Source of the DNA: Elusimicrobia bacterium GWA2_56_46
GTDB taxonomy: Bacteria; Elusimicrobiota; Elusimicrobia; Elusimicrobiales; UBA9959
NCBI GenBank assembly: GCA_001799575.1
Contig: MGTT01000015.1
Coordinates: forward strand, 175,403 to 239,402
Direction of reading: 5' to 3'
DNA length: 64,000 nt
Shown one piece after another: positions 7,640 to 17,676 of the stretch (within the stretch, counting starts at the first letter, position 1; each line of letters starts with the position of its first letter). Position numbers and translations under genes: made by a program. Below the pieces are notes generated by a model, which worked only from the letters and a program-made list of their open reading frames with translations, was not told the DNA's origin and ran no database searches.

Positions 7640-8381
7640 GCACCATATCGTGGACCGCATCTGGGCCTTTTTCAGCCTCGGTCCGCTGACGCTGCCTTTT
7701 TCAAAACACGTCCTGATGATGCTCCTCGCGGCTTTTATCCTGGCGGTATTTTTTCCGCCGCTTATCAGGAGCAGAAAACCCGCGCTGGCCCCTTTCCGGG
7801 CCATGATCGAGATCATCGTCCTTTTCCTGCGGGACGAGGTGGTCGGCCCGAATCTCGGATCGAAGACGGGCGCTTATCTGCCGTATTTCGCCACGCTGTT
7901 CTTCTTTATACTGCTGCTGAATCTGGGCGGGCTTGTGCCCTACGGCGCGACCGCCACCGGTAACCTGGCGGTCACCGGCGGTCTGGCTCTGACGACCTTC
8001 GTGCTGTTGAATTTCGCCGGAATGAGGGAGCAGGGTGTGCTCGCTTACTTCGGGCACCTCGTTCCCAGGGGCGTTCCGGGCTGGCTGTATCCCCTGCTGT
8101 TTCCGATAGAGCTGCTGGGCATGGTTACCAAAACTTTCGCGTTGTGCGTCCGTCTGTTCGCAAATATGATAGGCGGCCATATAGTCATTCTGGCGTTTAT
8201 CGGGCTCATTTTTATATTCGGAGGACTGAACCCGGTTCTTGGCCTGGGGGTCACGGCCCCGGTCGCGGTGGCGCTGAGCCTTTTCGTAATGCTGCTGGAG
8301 CTGTTTGTGGCGTTCCTGCAGGCGTATATTTTCACTTTTCTGACGGCTATTTTTGTCGGCGCGGCGATGCATCCGCATTAA
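7617..8381 (+). CDS. atpB: F0 subunit a, 254 aa
   Basis: Membrane half-channel subunit that conducts ions to the c-ring. The essential arginine is R179 in RLFANMIGGH. Hydrophobic segments lie at about 33-50, 89-107, 117-135, 158-176, 188-205 and 215-245. The conserved C-terminal LQAYIFTFLTAIFVG is present. Normal length. A repeat block follows it before atpE. Confidence 0.95.
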   Translation: MELKTILEHHIVDRIWAFFSLGPLTLPFSKHVLMMLLAAFILAVFFPPLIRSRKPALAPFRAMIEIIVLFLRDEVVGPNLGSKTGAYLPYFATLFFFILLLNLGGLVPYGATATGNLAVTGGLALTTFVLLNFAGMREQGVLAYFGHLVPRGVPGWLYPLLFPIELLGMVTKTFALCVRLFANMIGGHIVILAFIGLIFIFGGLNPVLGLGVTAPVAVALSLFVMLLELFVAFLQAYIFTFLTAIFVGAAMHPH

Positions 8382-8388
8382 CAGAAAG

Positions 8389-8472
8389 TGGTCAGTGAAC
8401 AGTGGTCAGAGGACAGTTGCGGTGGAGGTTCTTGTTTATTACTGATCACTGGTCGTTGACTACTGATCACTA
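8389..8472. repeat. degenerate tandem repeats in inverted arms, atpB-atpE gap
   Basis: Left arm AGTGGTCAGTGAACAGTGGTC; right arm units CTGATCACTGGTC and CTACTGATCACT, the approximate complement. About 29 bp of unrelated sequence lies between, so the RNA could fold into a long imperfect hairpin. The atpE ribosome site (GGAGG) follows directly. Confidence 0.7.
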
Positions 8473-8494
8473 TAGTTAAAACTGGAGGAATAAA

Positions 8495-8791
8495 ATGAAC
8501 GATATGACATTTATAGGACTGGGCTACATAGGCGCGGGTATAGGCGCGGGCCTGACTCTCGTCGGCGCGGGGCTCGGCATCGGCAAGCTGGCCGCCAGCG
8601 CCCTTGAAGGAACCGCCAGGCAGCCTGAAGCGGGCGGCGCTTTGAGAACCACGATGATCATCGCCGCGGCCCTCATAGAGGGGCTCGCTTTCTTCGCGCT
8701 GGTCATCTGCCTGCTGGCCGTGATGAACTTCGCCATGCCCAAGGCGGAAGTTCCCGCCGGAACGGCCGCGCAGACAGAAGCTCATCGGTAA
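8495..8791 (+). CDS. atpE: F0 subunit c, 98 aa
   Basis: Two-helix hairpin that forms the rotor ring. The ion-binding carboxylate is E62 in ALIEGLAFFALV; the loop ARQPE (41-45) is the F1-contact motif. The Na+-type signature (Gln in helix 1, Ser/Thr after the Glu) is missing: I29 and G63 occupy those places, so a proton-driven enzyme is inferred. The C-terminal tail after about residue 80 (PKAEVPAGTAAQTEAHR) is longer than usual and hydrophilic. A good GGAGG site precedes the ATG. Confidence 0.95.
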   Translation: MNDMTFIGLGYIGAGIGAGLTLVGAGLGIGKLAASALEGTARQPEAGGALRTTMIIAAALIEGLAFFALVICLLAVMNFAMPKAEVPAGTAAQTEAHR

Positions 8792-8796
8792 CCAGT

Positions 8797-8881
8797 GCTC
8801 AGTGTGCAGTGGTCAGTGGACAACGGGGACATCGTCTCCGCGGTTTCCACCCTGACCACTGATCACTGGCCACTACACACA
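8797..8881. repeat. degenerate tandem repeats in inverted arms, atpE-atpF gap
   Basis: Left arm GTGCTCAGTGTGCAGTGGTC, right arm CTGACCACTGATCACTGGCC. A 35-bp spacer lies between. Same unit family and arrangement as the block at 8389. Confidence 0.7.
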
Positions 8882-8891
8882 GGAGTCTCCC

Positions 8892-9404
8892 ATGGAAGCA
8901 TTGATACGGCCGGAATTCGGGCTGATGTTCTGGACCATACTTATATTCGTCCTGCTGGTTATGATCCTTTCCAAAACCGCCTGGAAACCGCTTATGAAAG
9001 CGGTGGAGGAGCGGGAGCACGCCATACGCCGCGACCGTGAAAGCGCGGAAAAGGCCAGGGCCGAAGCCGAAAAAATAAAAGCGGAACTCGAACAGTCCAT
9101 GGCTTCTTTCAAGGCCGGGGTGGAACGCCGTCTCGCTGAAGCCGGCGAAGAAGGGAACAGGGAACGGCTGCTCGTGATAGAGGACGCCCGCAAAAGCGCC
9201 GCTTTGCTTATCGAGTCCGCCAGGAAAGAACTGGAGACCAGCAGGAACGACCTGGCGAGAGAACTAAAAGAGAAAGTGGCGGAGATCGCTTTTATGGCGG
9301 CTGAAAAAGTCCTGCTTAAAACCATAGACCAGAAAGCCAATACGGAACTGGTGGGACGGTTCCTTAAAGAGCTGGAAAGCAAGGACGCGAAATATAAGCT
9401 ATGA
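8892..9404 (+). CDS. atpF: F0F1 subunit b, 170 aa
   Basis: Peripheral stalk. One N-terminal membrane helix (about 10-27, LMFWTILIFVLLVMILS) followed by W31 and P33, then a long charged coiled coil rich in Ala, Glu and Lys to the C-terminus. The stop overlaps atpH as ATGA. Confidence 0.93.
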   Translation: MEALIRPEFGLMFWTILIFVLLVMILSKTAWKPLMKAVEEREHAIRRDRESAEKARAEAEKIKAELEQSMASFKAGVERRLAEAGEEGNRERLLVIEDARKSAALLIESARKELETSRNDLARELKEKVAEIAFMAAEKVLLKTIDQKANTELVGRFLKELESKDAKYKL

Positions 9405-9952
9405 AATCCGCGGATAAAACATTGTCAAAGCGCTACGCCAGGGCCTACATGGATCTTGGACGCGTTTCCGACAAACCCGGCGAAGCCGCGGCCGGCGCGC
9501 GGATAGCGGAGCTGGAAAAAGTCCGCAACGCGGCAAGCCAGTTCAGGCGGATTTTCCTTCATCCGCTTGTCGGCTGCGACGACAAGAACGAAATCCTGGC
9601 CCGGCTTCTTTCCAAAGAACTTATGGTTTCGCGGGCCGCGGGCTTTGTACGGCTGCTGATAAGGGAAAACAGATTCTATCTGCTGGAGGCCATCCTTGAG
9701 GACTGCATGAGGTTGTATAACGAATACGCCGGGTTGGCGCGGGCGGACGTGGTTTCCCGTCATCCGCTCAGCGGGGAAGAACTGAGGCGTATAGGGGCGG
9801 CGTTATCCGCGTCCACCGGCAGGAAAGCCCATCTTACACAGATAGTGTCGGAAAGGGTGCTGGGCGGAGTTGAAATACGGCTGGGCGATCTGCTCATAGA
9901 CGCCACGGTGAAAGGCAGGTTGGAAAGATTAAAGAACAGCATTATAATTTAG
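9401..9952 (+). CDS. atpH: F1 subunit delta (OSCP), 183 aa
   Basis: Links the peripheral stalk to the top of F1. Family features: N-terminal helical domain opening KRYARAYMDLG and the C-terminal signature ERVLGGVEIRLGDLLIDATVKGRL. Normal length, coupled to atpF by a 4-bp overlap. Confidence 0.93.
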   Translation: MKSADKTLSKRYARAYMDLGRVSDKPGEAAAGARIAELEKVRNAASQFRRIFLHPLVGCDDKNEILARLLSKELMVSRAAGFVRLLIRENRFYLLEAILEDCMRLYNEYAGLARADVVSRHPLSGEELRRIGAALSASTGRKAHLTQIVSERVLGGVEIRLGDLLIDATVKGRLERLKNSIII

Positions 9953-9965
9953 GAGTGGAGAGCGG

Positions 9966-9999
9966 TTCCGCCCACTAACCACGAGCCACTAATCACTTC
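9966..9999. repeat. short degenerate repeat, atpH-atpA gap
   Basis: CCCACTAACCACGAGCCACTAATCAC: units of about 7 bp (ACTAACC, ACGAGCC, ACTAATC). Related units occur inside metH at 60.3 kb. Confidence 0.55.
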
Positions 10000-10014
10000 C
10001 CCTGGAGAGGAACT

Positions 10015-11529
10015 ATGATAAGACCTGAAGAGATAACCGATATCATCAAAAGCAGGATCCGGCAATTCGTTCCCGAGGCGGAACTGTCCGAGACCGGACA
10101 GGTTCTGCAGATGGGCGACGGGATCGCCAGGGTGTACGGCCTGAATAACGCGGTCATAGGCGAACTGGTGGAGTTTGAGGGCGGCGTCTCCGGTATGGTG
10201 CTCAATATCGAGCGCGAGAACGTGGGCGTGGTGGTCATGGGGCATGACGCGCTTATCCGCGAAGGCGACCGCGTGAAGCGGACCAATCGCGTTATGGAAG
10301 TGCCCGTGGGGCCTGAGCTTGTCGGCCGGGTTGTGGATCCCCTGGGCAGTCCCATTGACGGCAAGGGGCCTATTAACGCGAAAAAAAGACGCCCCGTGGA
10401 AATAATCGCGCCCGGTGTGCTGGAACGTGCTCCGGTAAAGGAAGCCCTTCAGACCGGCATCAAGGCCGTGGACGGCATGATCCCGATAGGCCGCGGCCAG
10501 AGAGAGCTCATAATCGGAGACCGGCAGACAGGCAAAACCGCCATAGCGATAGACGCCATAATAAACCAGAAGAACGAACCCGCGGAGAGGCGCCCCATCT
10601 GCATTTACGTGGTCATCGGCCAGAAAGAGTCCACCGTGGCCAGGGTGGCCAGGACTCTGGAAGAGCACGGGGCGATGGAATATTCCATTATTGTTTCGGC
10701 CACCGCCTCGCAGCCGGCCTCGCTCCTGTATCTCGCGCCCTATTCCGCCTGCGCCATGGCCGAGGGGTTCCTGTGGGAGGGAAAGCACGCCCTGATAATA
10801 TACGACGATCTTTCCAAGCACGCGCAGGCTTACCGGCAGATGTCGCTGCTTCTCCGCCGGCCGCCCGGCCGGGAAGCGTATCCCGGAGACGTGTTTTATC
10901 TCCATTCCCGGCTTCTGGAGCGAGCCTGCAAGCTTTCGGACAAGAACGGCGGAGGATCCATCACGGCCCTGCCTATAATCGAGACTCAGGCCAATGACGT
11001 TACGGCTTATATCCCGACCAATGTGATCTCCATCACCGACGGACAGATCTATCTTGAGCCGTCCCTGTTCCACTCCGGGATCAGACCGGCGGTCAACGTG
11101 GGTATTTCCGTGTCCCGCGTGGGCGGCTCGGCCCAGATCAAAGCCATGCGCCAGGTGGCGGGGCGGCTCAGATCCGACCTTGCCCAGTATAACGAACTGG
11201 CGGCTTTCTCGCAGTTCGGTTCCGACCTGGATAAGGCCAGCATGGAGCAGCTTAAGCGCGGCGAACGGCTGGTGGAACTGCTCAAACAGGAACAATACAA
11301 ACCCATGCCGGCGGCCGAGCAGGTGGTGGTTTTTTTCGCCGGCACGCGGGGGTATCTGGACGATGTGGATCTGCCCAGGATCAAGAAATTCGAGGCGGGC
11401 CTGCTCAAGTTCGTCAGGGAGAAATATTCCAACGTTCTTGAAGAGATCGTCCGGAAAAAACAGCTGGACGCTGAGCTTGAGAAGATGGTGTCCGGCGCGA
11501 TAACGGAATTTAAAAAGAGTTTCGAATAA
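10015..11529 (+). CDS. atpA: F1 subunit alpha, 504 aa
   Basis: Non-catalytic nucleotide-binding subunit of the F1 hexamer. P-loop GDRQTGKT at 168-175; conserved [10 protein letters not shown] and [15 protein letters not shown]; the signature [17 protein letters not shown] follows. Normal length; GGAGAGGAACT site upstream. It is followed by an unrelated epimerase gene rather than atpG. Confidence 0.97.
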   Translation: MIRPEEITDIIKSRIRQFVPEAELSETGQVLQMGDGIARVYGLNNAVIGELVEFEGGVSGMVLNIERENVGVVVMGHDALIREGDRVKRTNRVMEVPVGPELVGRVVDPLGSPIDGKGPINAKKRRPVEIIAPGVLERAPVKEALQTGIKAVDGMIPIGRGQRELIIGDRQTGKTAIAIDAIINQKNEPAERRPICIYVVIGQKESTVARVARTLEEHGAMEYSIIVSATASQPASLLYLAPYSACAMAEGFLWEGKHALIIYDDLSKHAQAYRQMSLLLRRPPGREAYPGDVFYLHSRLLERACKLSDKNGGGSITALPIIETQANDVTAYIPTNVISITDGQIYLEPSLFHSGIRPAVNVGISVSRVGGSAQIKAMRQVAGRLRSDLAQYNELAAFSQFGSDLDKASMEQLKRGERLVELLKQEQYKPMPAAEQVVVFFAGTRGYLDDVDLPRIKKFEAGLLKFVREKYSNVLEEIVRKKQLDAELEKMVSGAITEFKKSFE

Positions 11530-11549
11530 GTAATACGGGAGACAATGAA

Positions 11550-12470
11550 ATGAGATACCTGGTCACCGGCGGGGCGGGTTTTATAGGATCCAATCTGGCT
11601 TTCGCGCTTTGCGGAGAGCGCAAGGCTAAAGTGACCGTGCTGGATAATTTTTCCTCGGGGAATTTTAAGAACCTTATCGGTTTCGAGGGCGAAATCATCT
11701 CCGACGATATTCAGAGCGACGCCTGGTTCCGGAAAGCCGGTCCGGTAGACGCCGTTTTCCACGAGGCCGCCGTCACCGACACCACGATCCACGACCAGAA
11801 AAAAATGATGGACGTGAATGTGGAAGGTTTCAGAAACGTGCTTCGTTTCGCGCTGGAGAACGGCGTCAAAAGGGTCGTTTACGCGTCTTCGGCCGGGGTT
11901 TACGGCAACGGAGAATGCCCCATGAAAGAGGGCCAGCCGCCCGTCCCCGAGAATGTCTACGGTTTTTCCAAAGCGATGATGGATAACGCGGCACGGGAGT
12001 TCGCGGCCGCGCACACGGACATGACCCTGGTGGGCCTGCGCTATTTTAACGTCTACGGCCCGCGGGAGTATTATAAAGGCAGCGCCGCCAGCATGATCTA
12101 TCAGCTTTACCTGCAGATGAAGGCCGGCAAGCGGCCCAGGATCTTCAAGTTCGGGGAGCAGATGCGGGATTTTGTCTACGTGAAAGATATCGTGCGCGCC
12201 AATCTCAGCGCGCTGGACGCCGAAAAATCCTGCGTGGTCAACGCGGCCACCGGCACGCCGGAAAATTTCAACCGCGTCATAGACTGCCTCAATAAGGCCA
12301 TGGGGACGGATCTTTCCCCGGAATATTTCGACAACCCTTACGGGTTTTTTCAGCTCAAGACCCAGGCCGATCTCAGGCACGCCAAGGCTTATCTGAATTA
12401 CCGGCCCGAGTGGAACCTTGAGAACGGCATAGCGGATTATATCGGGGAACTGAAGAAGAGCGGGATATAA
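11550..12470 (+). CDS. hldD: NAD-dependent epimerase, ADP-heptose 6-epimerase type, 306 aa
   Basis: Extended short-chain dehydrogenase. NAD motif GGAGFIGS at 7-14; catalytic Y137-x3-K141 with S113/S114 (YASSAGVYG). The stretch YFNVYGPREYYKGSAASMI and MRDFVYVKDIV resembles HldD/RfaD, which makes ADP-L-glycero-D-manno-heptose for lipopolysaccharide core. A UDP-sugar epimerase of the same superfamily cannot be excluded. It sits between atpA (20 bp) and atpG (9 bp) on the same strand, an unusual place inside an ATP synthase operon. Confidence 0.8.
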   Translation: MRYLVTGGAGFIGSNLAFALCGERKAKVTVLDNFSSGNFKNLIGFEGEIISDDIQSDAWFRKAGPVDAVFHEAAVTDTTIHDQKKMMDVNVEGFRNVLRFALENGVKRVVYASSAGVYGNGECPMKEGQPPVPENVYGFSKAMMDNAAREFAAAHTDMTLVGLRYFNVYGPREYYKGSAASMIYQLYLQMKAGKRPRIFKFGEQMRDFVYVKDIVRANLSALDAEKSCVVNAATGTPENFNRVIDCLNKAMGTDLSPEYFDNPYGFFQLKTQADLRHAKAYLNYRPEWNLENGIADYIGELKKSGI

Positions 12471-12479
12471 AACTGATCT

Positions 12480-13376
12480 ATGGCCTCCTTAAGAGACATA
12501 CGGAAGCACATAAAGTCCGTTAAGAACATAAAGCAGATAACTTACGCCATGAAGATGGTGTCCGCCGCGCGCATCAAAAAAGCGCAGACAGCCATCCTCT
12601 GCTCCAGGCCGTTCGCCATCAGGATGGAGGGGCTCATTTCCGATCTCTACGGCGAACTGGACGGAGAAGAGTTTAAGAAGTCCCGGGCGTACGCGCTGTT
12701 CGCCGAAAGGCCGCGGGCCGGGACGCGGGCTCTGGTGCTGGTCGCCGGAGACAAAGGCCTGTGCGGTTCTTTCAATTCAAATTTGCTGAAAGCGGCGGCG
12801 GTCTGGCTGAAAGAAAATCGCTGCGAAAAAATAAAGGTCGTCTGCGTGGGCCGGAAAAGCCGTGATTTTATTAAAAGGCTGAAAGGCCTGGATCTTGAGA
12901 TAGCCTACGAGATGGTCGGCATCTTTCCCAAGGCGGGCTATGTCCACGCCGAACTCCTGACCGGGAAGATCCTGGAGCTTTTTTCCGGGCCCGAAGTGCG
13001 CGGCGTGAGCCTGATCTACAATGAGTTTAAATCCATGCTGTCCCAGCGGGTGGTTCAGACCGAACTGCTGCCGCTGCGGCACAACCTGCCCGCCGCGGCT
13101 GAAGGCGGGAAGCTGAAAGACTTCTCTTTTGAGCCGGAGAGAAGGCCGTTGCTCGAAGCCCTTCTCCCCAGATATGTCGGCGCCCAGGTCTACAGGGTGC
13201 TGCTGGAATCCCAGGCGGCGGAACTGGCCGCGCGCATGAACGCCATGGAGGCGGCTTCGAAGAACGCTTCGGAACTCATAGATGGTCTGACGTTGAGGCT
13301 TAATAAGATGCGCCAGACCATGATCACCACCGAACTTAGCGAGATAGTGAGCGGAGCGGAAGCGCTGGGGGGATAA
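12480..13376 (+). CDS. atpG: F1 subunit gamma, 298 aa
   Basis: Central rotor shaft. The N-terminal coiled-coil signature DIRKHIKSVKNIKQITYAMKM and the C-terminal AMEAASKNASELIDGLTLRLNKMRQ are clear. Also visible is VAGDKGLCGSFNSNLLK near 80-96. Normal length. The ATG lies 9 bp after the epimerase stop. Confidence 0.95.
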   Translation: MASLRDIRKHIKSVKNIKQITYAMKMVSAARIKKAQTAILCSRPFAIRMEGLISDLYGELDGEEFKKSRAYALFAERPRAGTRALVLVAGDKGLCGSFNSNLLKAAAVWLKENRCEKIKVVCVGRKSRDFIKRLKGLDLEIAYEMVGIFPKAGYVHAELLTGKILELFSGPEVRGVSLIYNEFKSMLSQRVVQTELLPLRHNLPAAAEGGKLKDFSFEPERRPLLEALLPRYVGAQVYRVLLESQAAELAARMNAMEAASKNASELIDGLTLRLNKMRQTMITTELSEIVSGAEALGG

Positions 13377-13379
13377 CCC

Positions 13380-13440
13380 GGAAATTGCGGGCGCAATTTC
13401 CGTAAGGATGAGGGATGAGGGCTGAAGGATGAGTGGGGAC
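13380..13440. repeat. palindrome plus GGATGAG tandem repeats, atpG-atpD gap
   Basis: GGAAATTGC-GGGC-GCAATTTCC (13380-13401) is a perfect inverted repeat, followed by GGATGAGGGATGAGGGCTGA units. The same pairing of a short palindrome with GGATGAG units occurs after pilQ at 21.15 kb. Confidence 0.65.
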
Positions 13441-13456
13441 AGCCTGAATATTTTAA

Positions 13457-14923
<1,467 letters not shown>

Positions 14924-14936
14924 CCGACGTTCATTT

Positions 14937-15359
14937 ATGGCTCACAAACTTTTATTGACCATTTTGACCCCGGAAAAATCGTTCCTGACCGATAAGGAGG
15001 TCGATTTTGTGACTCTTCCGGCTTTCGGCGGGGAAATGGGTATACTTCCGGGACATATTTCCCTTGTGACCCAGTTGAAAGAGGGGATCCTGACGTATAA
15101 GGACGGCCATAAAAAAGAGCTCTTCGCGGTTTTGAGCGGTTTTGCGGAAGTCAACAGGAACAGCGTCCTGGTTCTGGCCGAAGAGGCCGAACTAGCGAAA
15201 GAGATAAACGAAGAGAGCGCCCGCCAGGCTTATCAGAAAGCGAAAGACGCCCTTGCCATGCGCGGCAAAGACCTGGATCTCGACGCGGCCCAGGCCGCCT
15301 TGAGGCGCGCCGTGGTTCGCCTGAAAATTTCCGAACTCAAAAAGAAATATAAATCCTAA
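14937..15359 (+). CDS. atpC: F1 subunit epsilon, 140 aa
   Basis: Regulatory subunit that couples rotation to the c-ring and can inhibit ATP hydrolysis. N-terminal beta-sandwich (LTPEKSFL, TLPAFGGEMGILPGHI) and a C-terminal helical hairpin (EINEESARQAYQKAKDAL, LRRAVVRLKISELKKK). Last gene of the operon; converges on the methyltransferase with only 9 bp between, and no terminator is visible. Confidence 0.93.
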   Translation: MAHKLLLTILTPEKSFLTDKEVDFVTLPAFGGEMGILPGHISLVTQLKEGILTYKDGHKKELFAVLSGFAEVNRNSVLVLAEEAELAKEINEESARQAYQKAKDALAMRGKDLDLDAAQAALRRAVVRLKISELKKKYKS

Positions 15360-15368
15360 AAGAGCGCC

Positions 15369-16064
15369 CTACTTCTCCGCGGTATGTATGGCCGCGGCGC
15401 CGAAGAACAGGGGGAGGACTTTCACTTTTGAAAAACCGGCGGCCAGGAGGAGCTTTGAAAGTTCTTCCGGGGAATGGAAAGCCGTGATCGTTTCCGAGAG
15501 GAAAGAATAAGCCGCTTTCGTTCCGGGAAAGGCGAGATTTACCAGGCCGGTCATCAGTCTGACGTAAATGTGGAACAAAAACGGGATGAACCGGCCGGCG
15601 GGCCGGCTGGTTTCCAGGTTGACGAAGATCCCGCCGGGTTTGAGAACCCGGCGGAATTCTTCAAAATACTTCAGGAGTCCGTCCCCGTGCCCGAGATTGC
15701 GCGCCGCGAAAGAGATTGTCAGCGCGTCAAAGGCGTTATCCGGAAAAGGCAGGCGGCCGGCGTCGCCCCGGATGAATACCGCGCCGGGAACCTTGCGGAC
15801 GGCTTTTGAAAGCATCGCTTCGTTGAAATCCAGGCCCGTGACGGCTGTGCCGCCTGAAGAGAGCCGGAACAGATCCGCGGAGAGATCCCCCGTGCCGCAG
15901 CAGACGTCCAGGACGCGTTCCGGCGCGGAGGCCAGCGCAAGGCGGGCGGCCTCGCGCCGCCAGAGCTTGTCCAGCCCAAGGGTGAGAAAGGAGTTTATGG
16001 TTTCGTAGTGACGGAAAATGCCGTCGTAAAACCCTGAAATGTAAATGGGGGTTTTATCCGGCAT
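15369..16064 (-). CDS. menG: UbiE/MenG-type quinone methyltransferase, 231 aa
   Basis: SAM-dependent methyltransferase for the last steps of menaquinone (demethylmenaquinone) or ubiquinone synthesis. SAM motif VLDVCCGTGDLS at about 51-62, then FDALTISFAARNLGHGD, the hallmark NxxH/D of UbiE/COQ5, and LKPGGIFVNLETSRP. Length fits. An anaerobic-looking genome favours menaquinone. Next to the ATP synthase, it fits respiratory energy metabolism. The minus-strand 58-aa gene lies 29 bp upstream and may be cotranscribed. Confidence 0.85.
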   Translation of the reverse strand: MPDKTPIYISGFYDGIFRHYETINSFLTLGLDKLWRREAARLALASAPERVLDVCCGTGDLSADLFRLSSGGTAVTGLDFNEAMLSKAVRKVPGAVFIRGDAGRLPFPDNAFDALTISFAARNLGHGDGLLKYFEEFRRVLKPGGIFVNLETSRPAGRFIPFLFHIYVRLMTGLVNLAFPGTKAAYSFLSETITAFHSPEELSKLLLAAGFSKVKVLPLFFGAAAIHTAEK

Positions 16065-16093
16065 TTATAATATGACAGATCCGGGAAACGAGG

Positions 16094-16270
16094 CTATTTC
16101 TTCTCTTCGGTTTTGTTGTCGGCTTCGGCGACGAATTTTTTGATCTCTTCAAAGCCCTCGATGATCAGTCTGGCTTTTGAAAGACCGAAAGAAAACGGGT
16201 ACTTGTCGTTTTCGTTCCTCTTGAGCACGATCACCGGCTGGCCTTTGAATTCAGTTCTTTCTACGTTCAT
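16094..16270 (-). CDS. small conserved-looking protein, 58 aa
   Basis: Start chosen at ATG 16270 because a strong GGGAGGAAG ribosome site lies just upstream; the longer frame has none. Sequence MNVERTEFKGQPVIVLKRNENDKYPFSFGLSKAR... ends in a charged tail. It looks like a short cytoplasmic beta/alpha unit; no family recognised. A good promoter (16319-16348) precedes it, and the quinone methyltransferase follows on the same strand. Confidence 0.7.
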   Translation of the reverse strand: MNVERTEFKGQPVIVLKRNENDKYPFSFGLSKARLIIEGFEEIKKFVAEADNKTEEKK

Positions 16271-16318
16271 ATACTTCCTCCCGTGGCGGGCACCCGGGGG
16301 CGGCGCCCTGCTTCGTTT

Positions 16319-16348
16319 ATCATAACACAAAAAACCGGCTTATTTCAA
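16319..16348 (-). promoter_or_regulatory. promoter of the 58-aa gene and menG
   Basis: On the minus strand TTGAAA and TATGAT are separated by 18 bases, about 50 bp upstream of the ATG at 16270. Confidence 0.5.
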
Positions 16349-16442
16349 CCCGCATGCCGTAAAGCGCGAAAGACGAATAGTGAAAATTTCCAAATGGACG
16401 GTCTAATGCGTTTCCGGCTTTAGAGCCGAACTGCCGGGGCTA

Positions 16443-16470
16443 TTGACAAACGGCGCTTTACCTGTAATAA
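16443..16470 (+). promoter_or_regulatory. promoter of the pil operon
   Basis: Perfect TTGACA (16443-16448) and TAATAA (16465-16470) with a 16-base spacer. The -10 is embedded in an AT run (TAATAATAATATAATATT), so alternative -10 boxes overlap. This implies an 80-base leader before pilM. Confidence 0.6.
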
Positions 16471-16555
16471 TAATATAATATTAAACGGTGCCTGTTTCCG
16501 TGTTTCGGCGGGCCGCGGTTTTGCGGGGGAGAGATCCGGAGGGATTTAAAACTTG

Positions 16556-17662
16556 ATGAGTCTGAGCCTTACAAAGTTAATGTTCCCGTCCAGGGAAATA
16601 GTGGGCATAGATATCGGAAGCTATGCGGTAAAGATCGTTTGTTTTACCGAAGAGAAAAAACAGCCCAGGCTCAAAGACTGGGGGCATATTCCGCTGGCCA
16701 TAAAACCCGACACCCCCCCGGAAGAAAAAAAGGCCATCATCTCCCAGGAGATCAAGAACTACATCAAGAAGAAAGGCATTCAGGCCAAATATGCCGCCGC
16801 CTCCATCTCCGGGAACGCGGTCATCGTGCGGTATGTAAAGCTTCCCAAACTTACAAAAAAAGAACTCGCGCTGACGTTGAACGTGGAGGCCGAGCCTTTC
16901 ATACCGTTCGATATCAAGGACGTCAACCTTACCTGCTATATTCTCAACGACATCACGGAAGACAACCAGCCCAAGATGGAGACGGTGCTGGTGGCGGCTA
17001 AAAAAGAAGCGGTAAAGGACAAACTGGACATCCTCAGCGACGCGGGCCTGGATCCGCTGGTTATAGACGTGGACTCTTTCGCCCTTGAGACTCTTTATTC
17101 CCACCTGGCCCCTCAGGCCGACAATAACGCCGTGCTCATTCTCAATATAGGCCACAAGGTGACCAATCTTTCTATTATTTCCCAGGGTACGACCCGGGTT
17201 GTCAGGGATATTTTCATCGCCGGCTCCACTTTTGACAAGGCCGTCCAGAAGATCCTGAAAATAGACGCCGCCGGGGCCGATGCGATCAAAAAAACCAAGG
17301 GGCTGCTGGTGTCCGACGAAGACAAAGCCGCCGCGATAGAGGCGTTCGATAAAGAAGGCATAGCGGTTTCCAAGGCCGCCGCCGGAGTGCTTAAGGATCT
17401 TTATACCGAAGTTTCCAGATCCATAGATTTTTACCTGTCCCAGGGCATGGATCACTCCATTTCAAAGATTATTTTGTCCGGCGGCGCGGTCAATCTGGGC
17501 AATATCGCCAAATTTATGACGAGCGAGTTCAAGGTTCCGGTCGAGATAGTCAACCCGTTCGCCTTTCTGCCGGAGCAGGGCAATAAAGTGCCTAAAGAAA
17601 TCCGACCGGCTCTGGCGGTGGCGGCCGGCCTCGCTTTGAGAAAGCTTAAGGACTGGGATTAG
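16556..17662 (+). CDS. pilM: type IV pilus inner-membrane platform protein PilM, 368 aa
   Basis: Actin-like ATPase fold, cytoplasmic, binds the PilN N-terminus and aligns the pilus machine. Nucleotide motif VGIDIGSYAVKIV near 17-29, NIGHKVTNLSIISQGTTRVVRDIFIAG near 195-221, and ILSGGAVNLGNI near 303-314. ATG 16556 was preferred over the TTG one codon earlier; GGAGG lies upstream. First gene of pilMNOPQ. Confidence 0.93.
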   Translation: MSLSLTKLMFPSREIVGIDIGSYAVKIVCFTEEKKQPRLKDWGHIPLAIKPDTPPEEKKAIISQEIKNYIKKKGIQAKYAAASISGNAVIVRYVKLPKLTKKELALTLNVEAEPFIPFDIKDVNLTCYILNDITEDNQPKMETVLVAAKKEAVKDKLDILSDAGLDPLVIDVDSFALETLYSHLAPQADNNAVLILNIGHKVTNLSIISQGTTRVVRDIFIAGSTFDKAVQKILKIDAAGADAIKKTKGLLVSDEDKAAAIEAFDKEGIAVSKAAAGVLKDLYTEVSRSIDFYLSQGMDHSISKIILSGGAVNLGNIAKFMTSEFKVPVEIVNPFAFLPEQGNKVPKEIRPALAVAAGLALRKLKDWD

Positions 17663-17676
17663 GGTTCAGCCGCGAT

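Noticed and set aside
8495..8791. Sodium-type c-subunit
   Set aside because: The Gln in helix 1 and Ser/Thr after the essential Glu are absent, so proton coupling is the better reading.
8389..8881. CRISPR-like look of the CAGTGGTC repeats
   Set aside because: Units are 7-8 bp, degenerate and arranged in inverted arms without regular spacers or cas genes.
9949..11295. 448-residue frame antisense to atpA (and similar frames opposite atpD, metH and pilQ)
   Set aside because: Same reason: codon-position GC bias opens the reverse frame. No ribosome sites or motifs.
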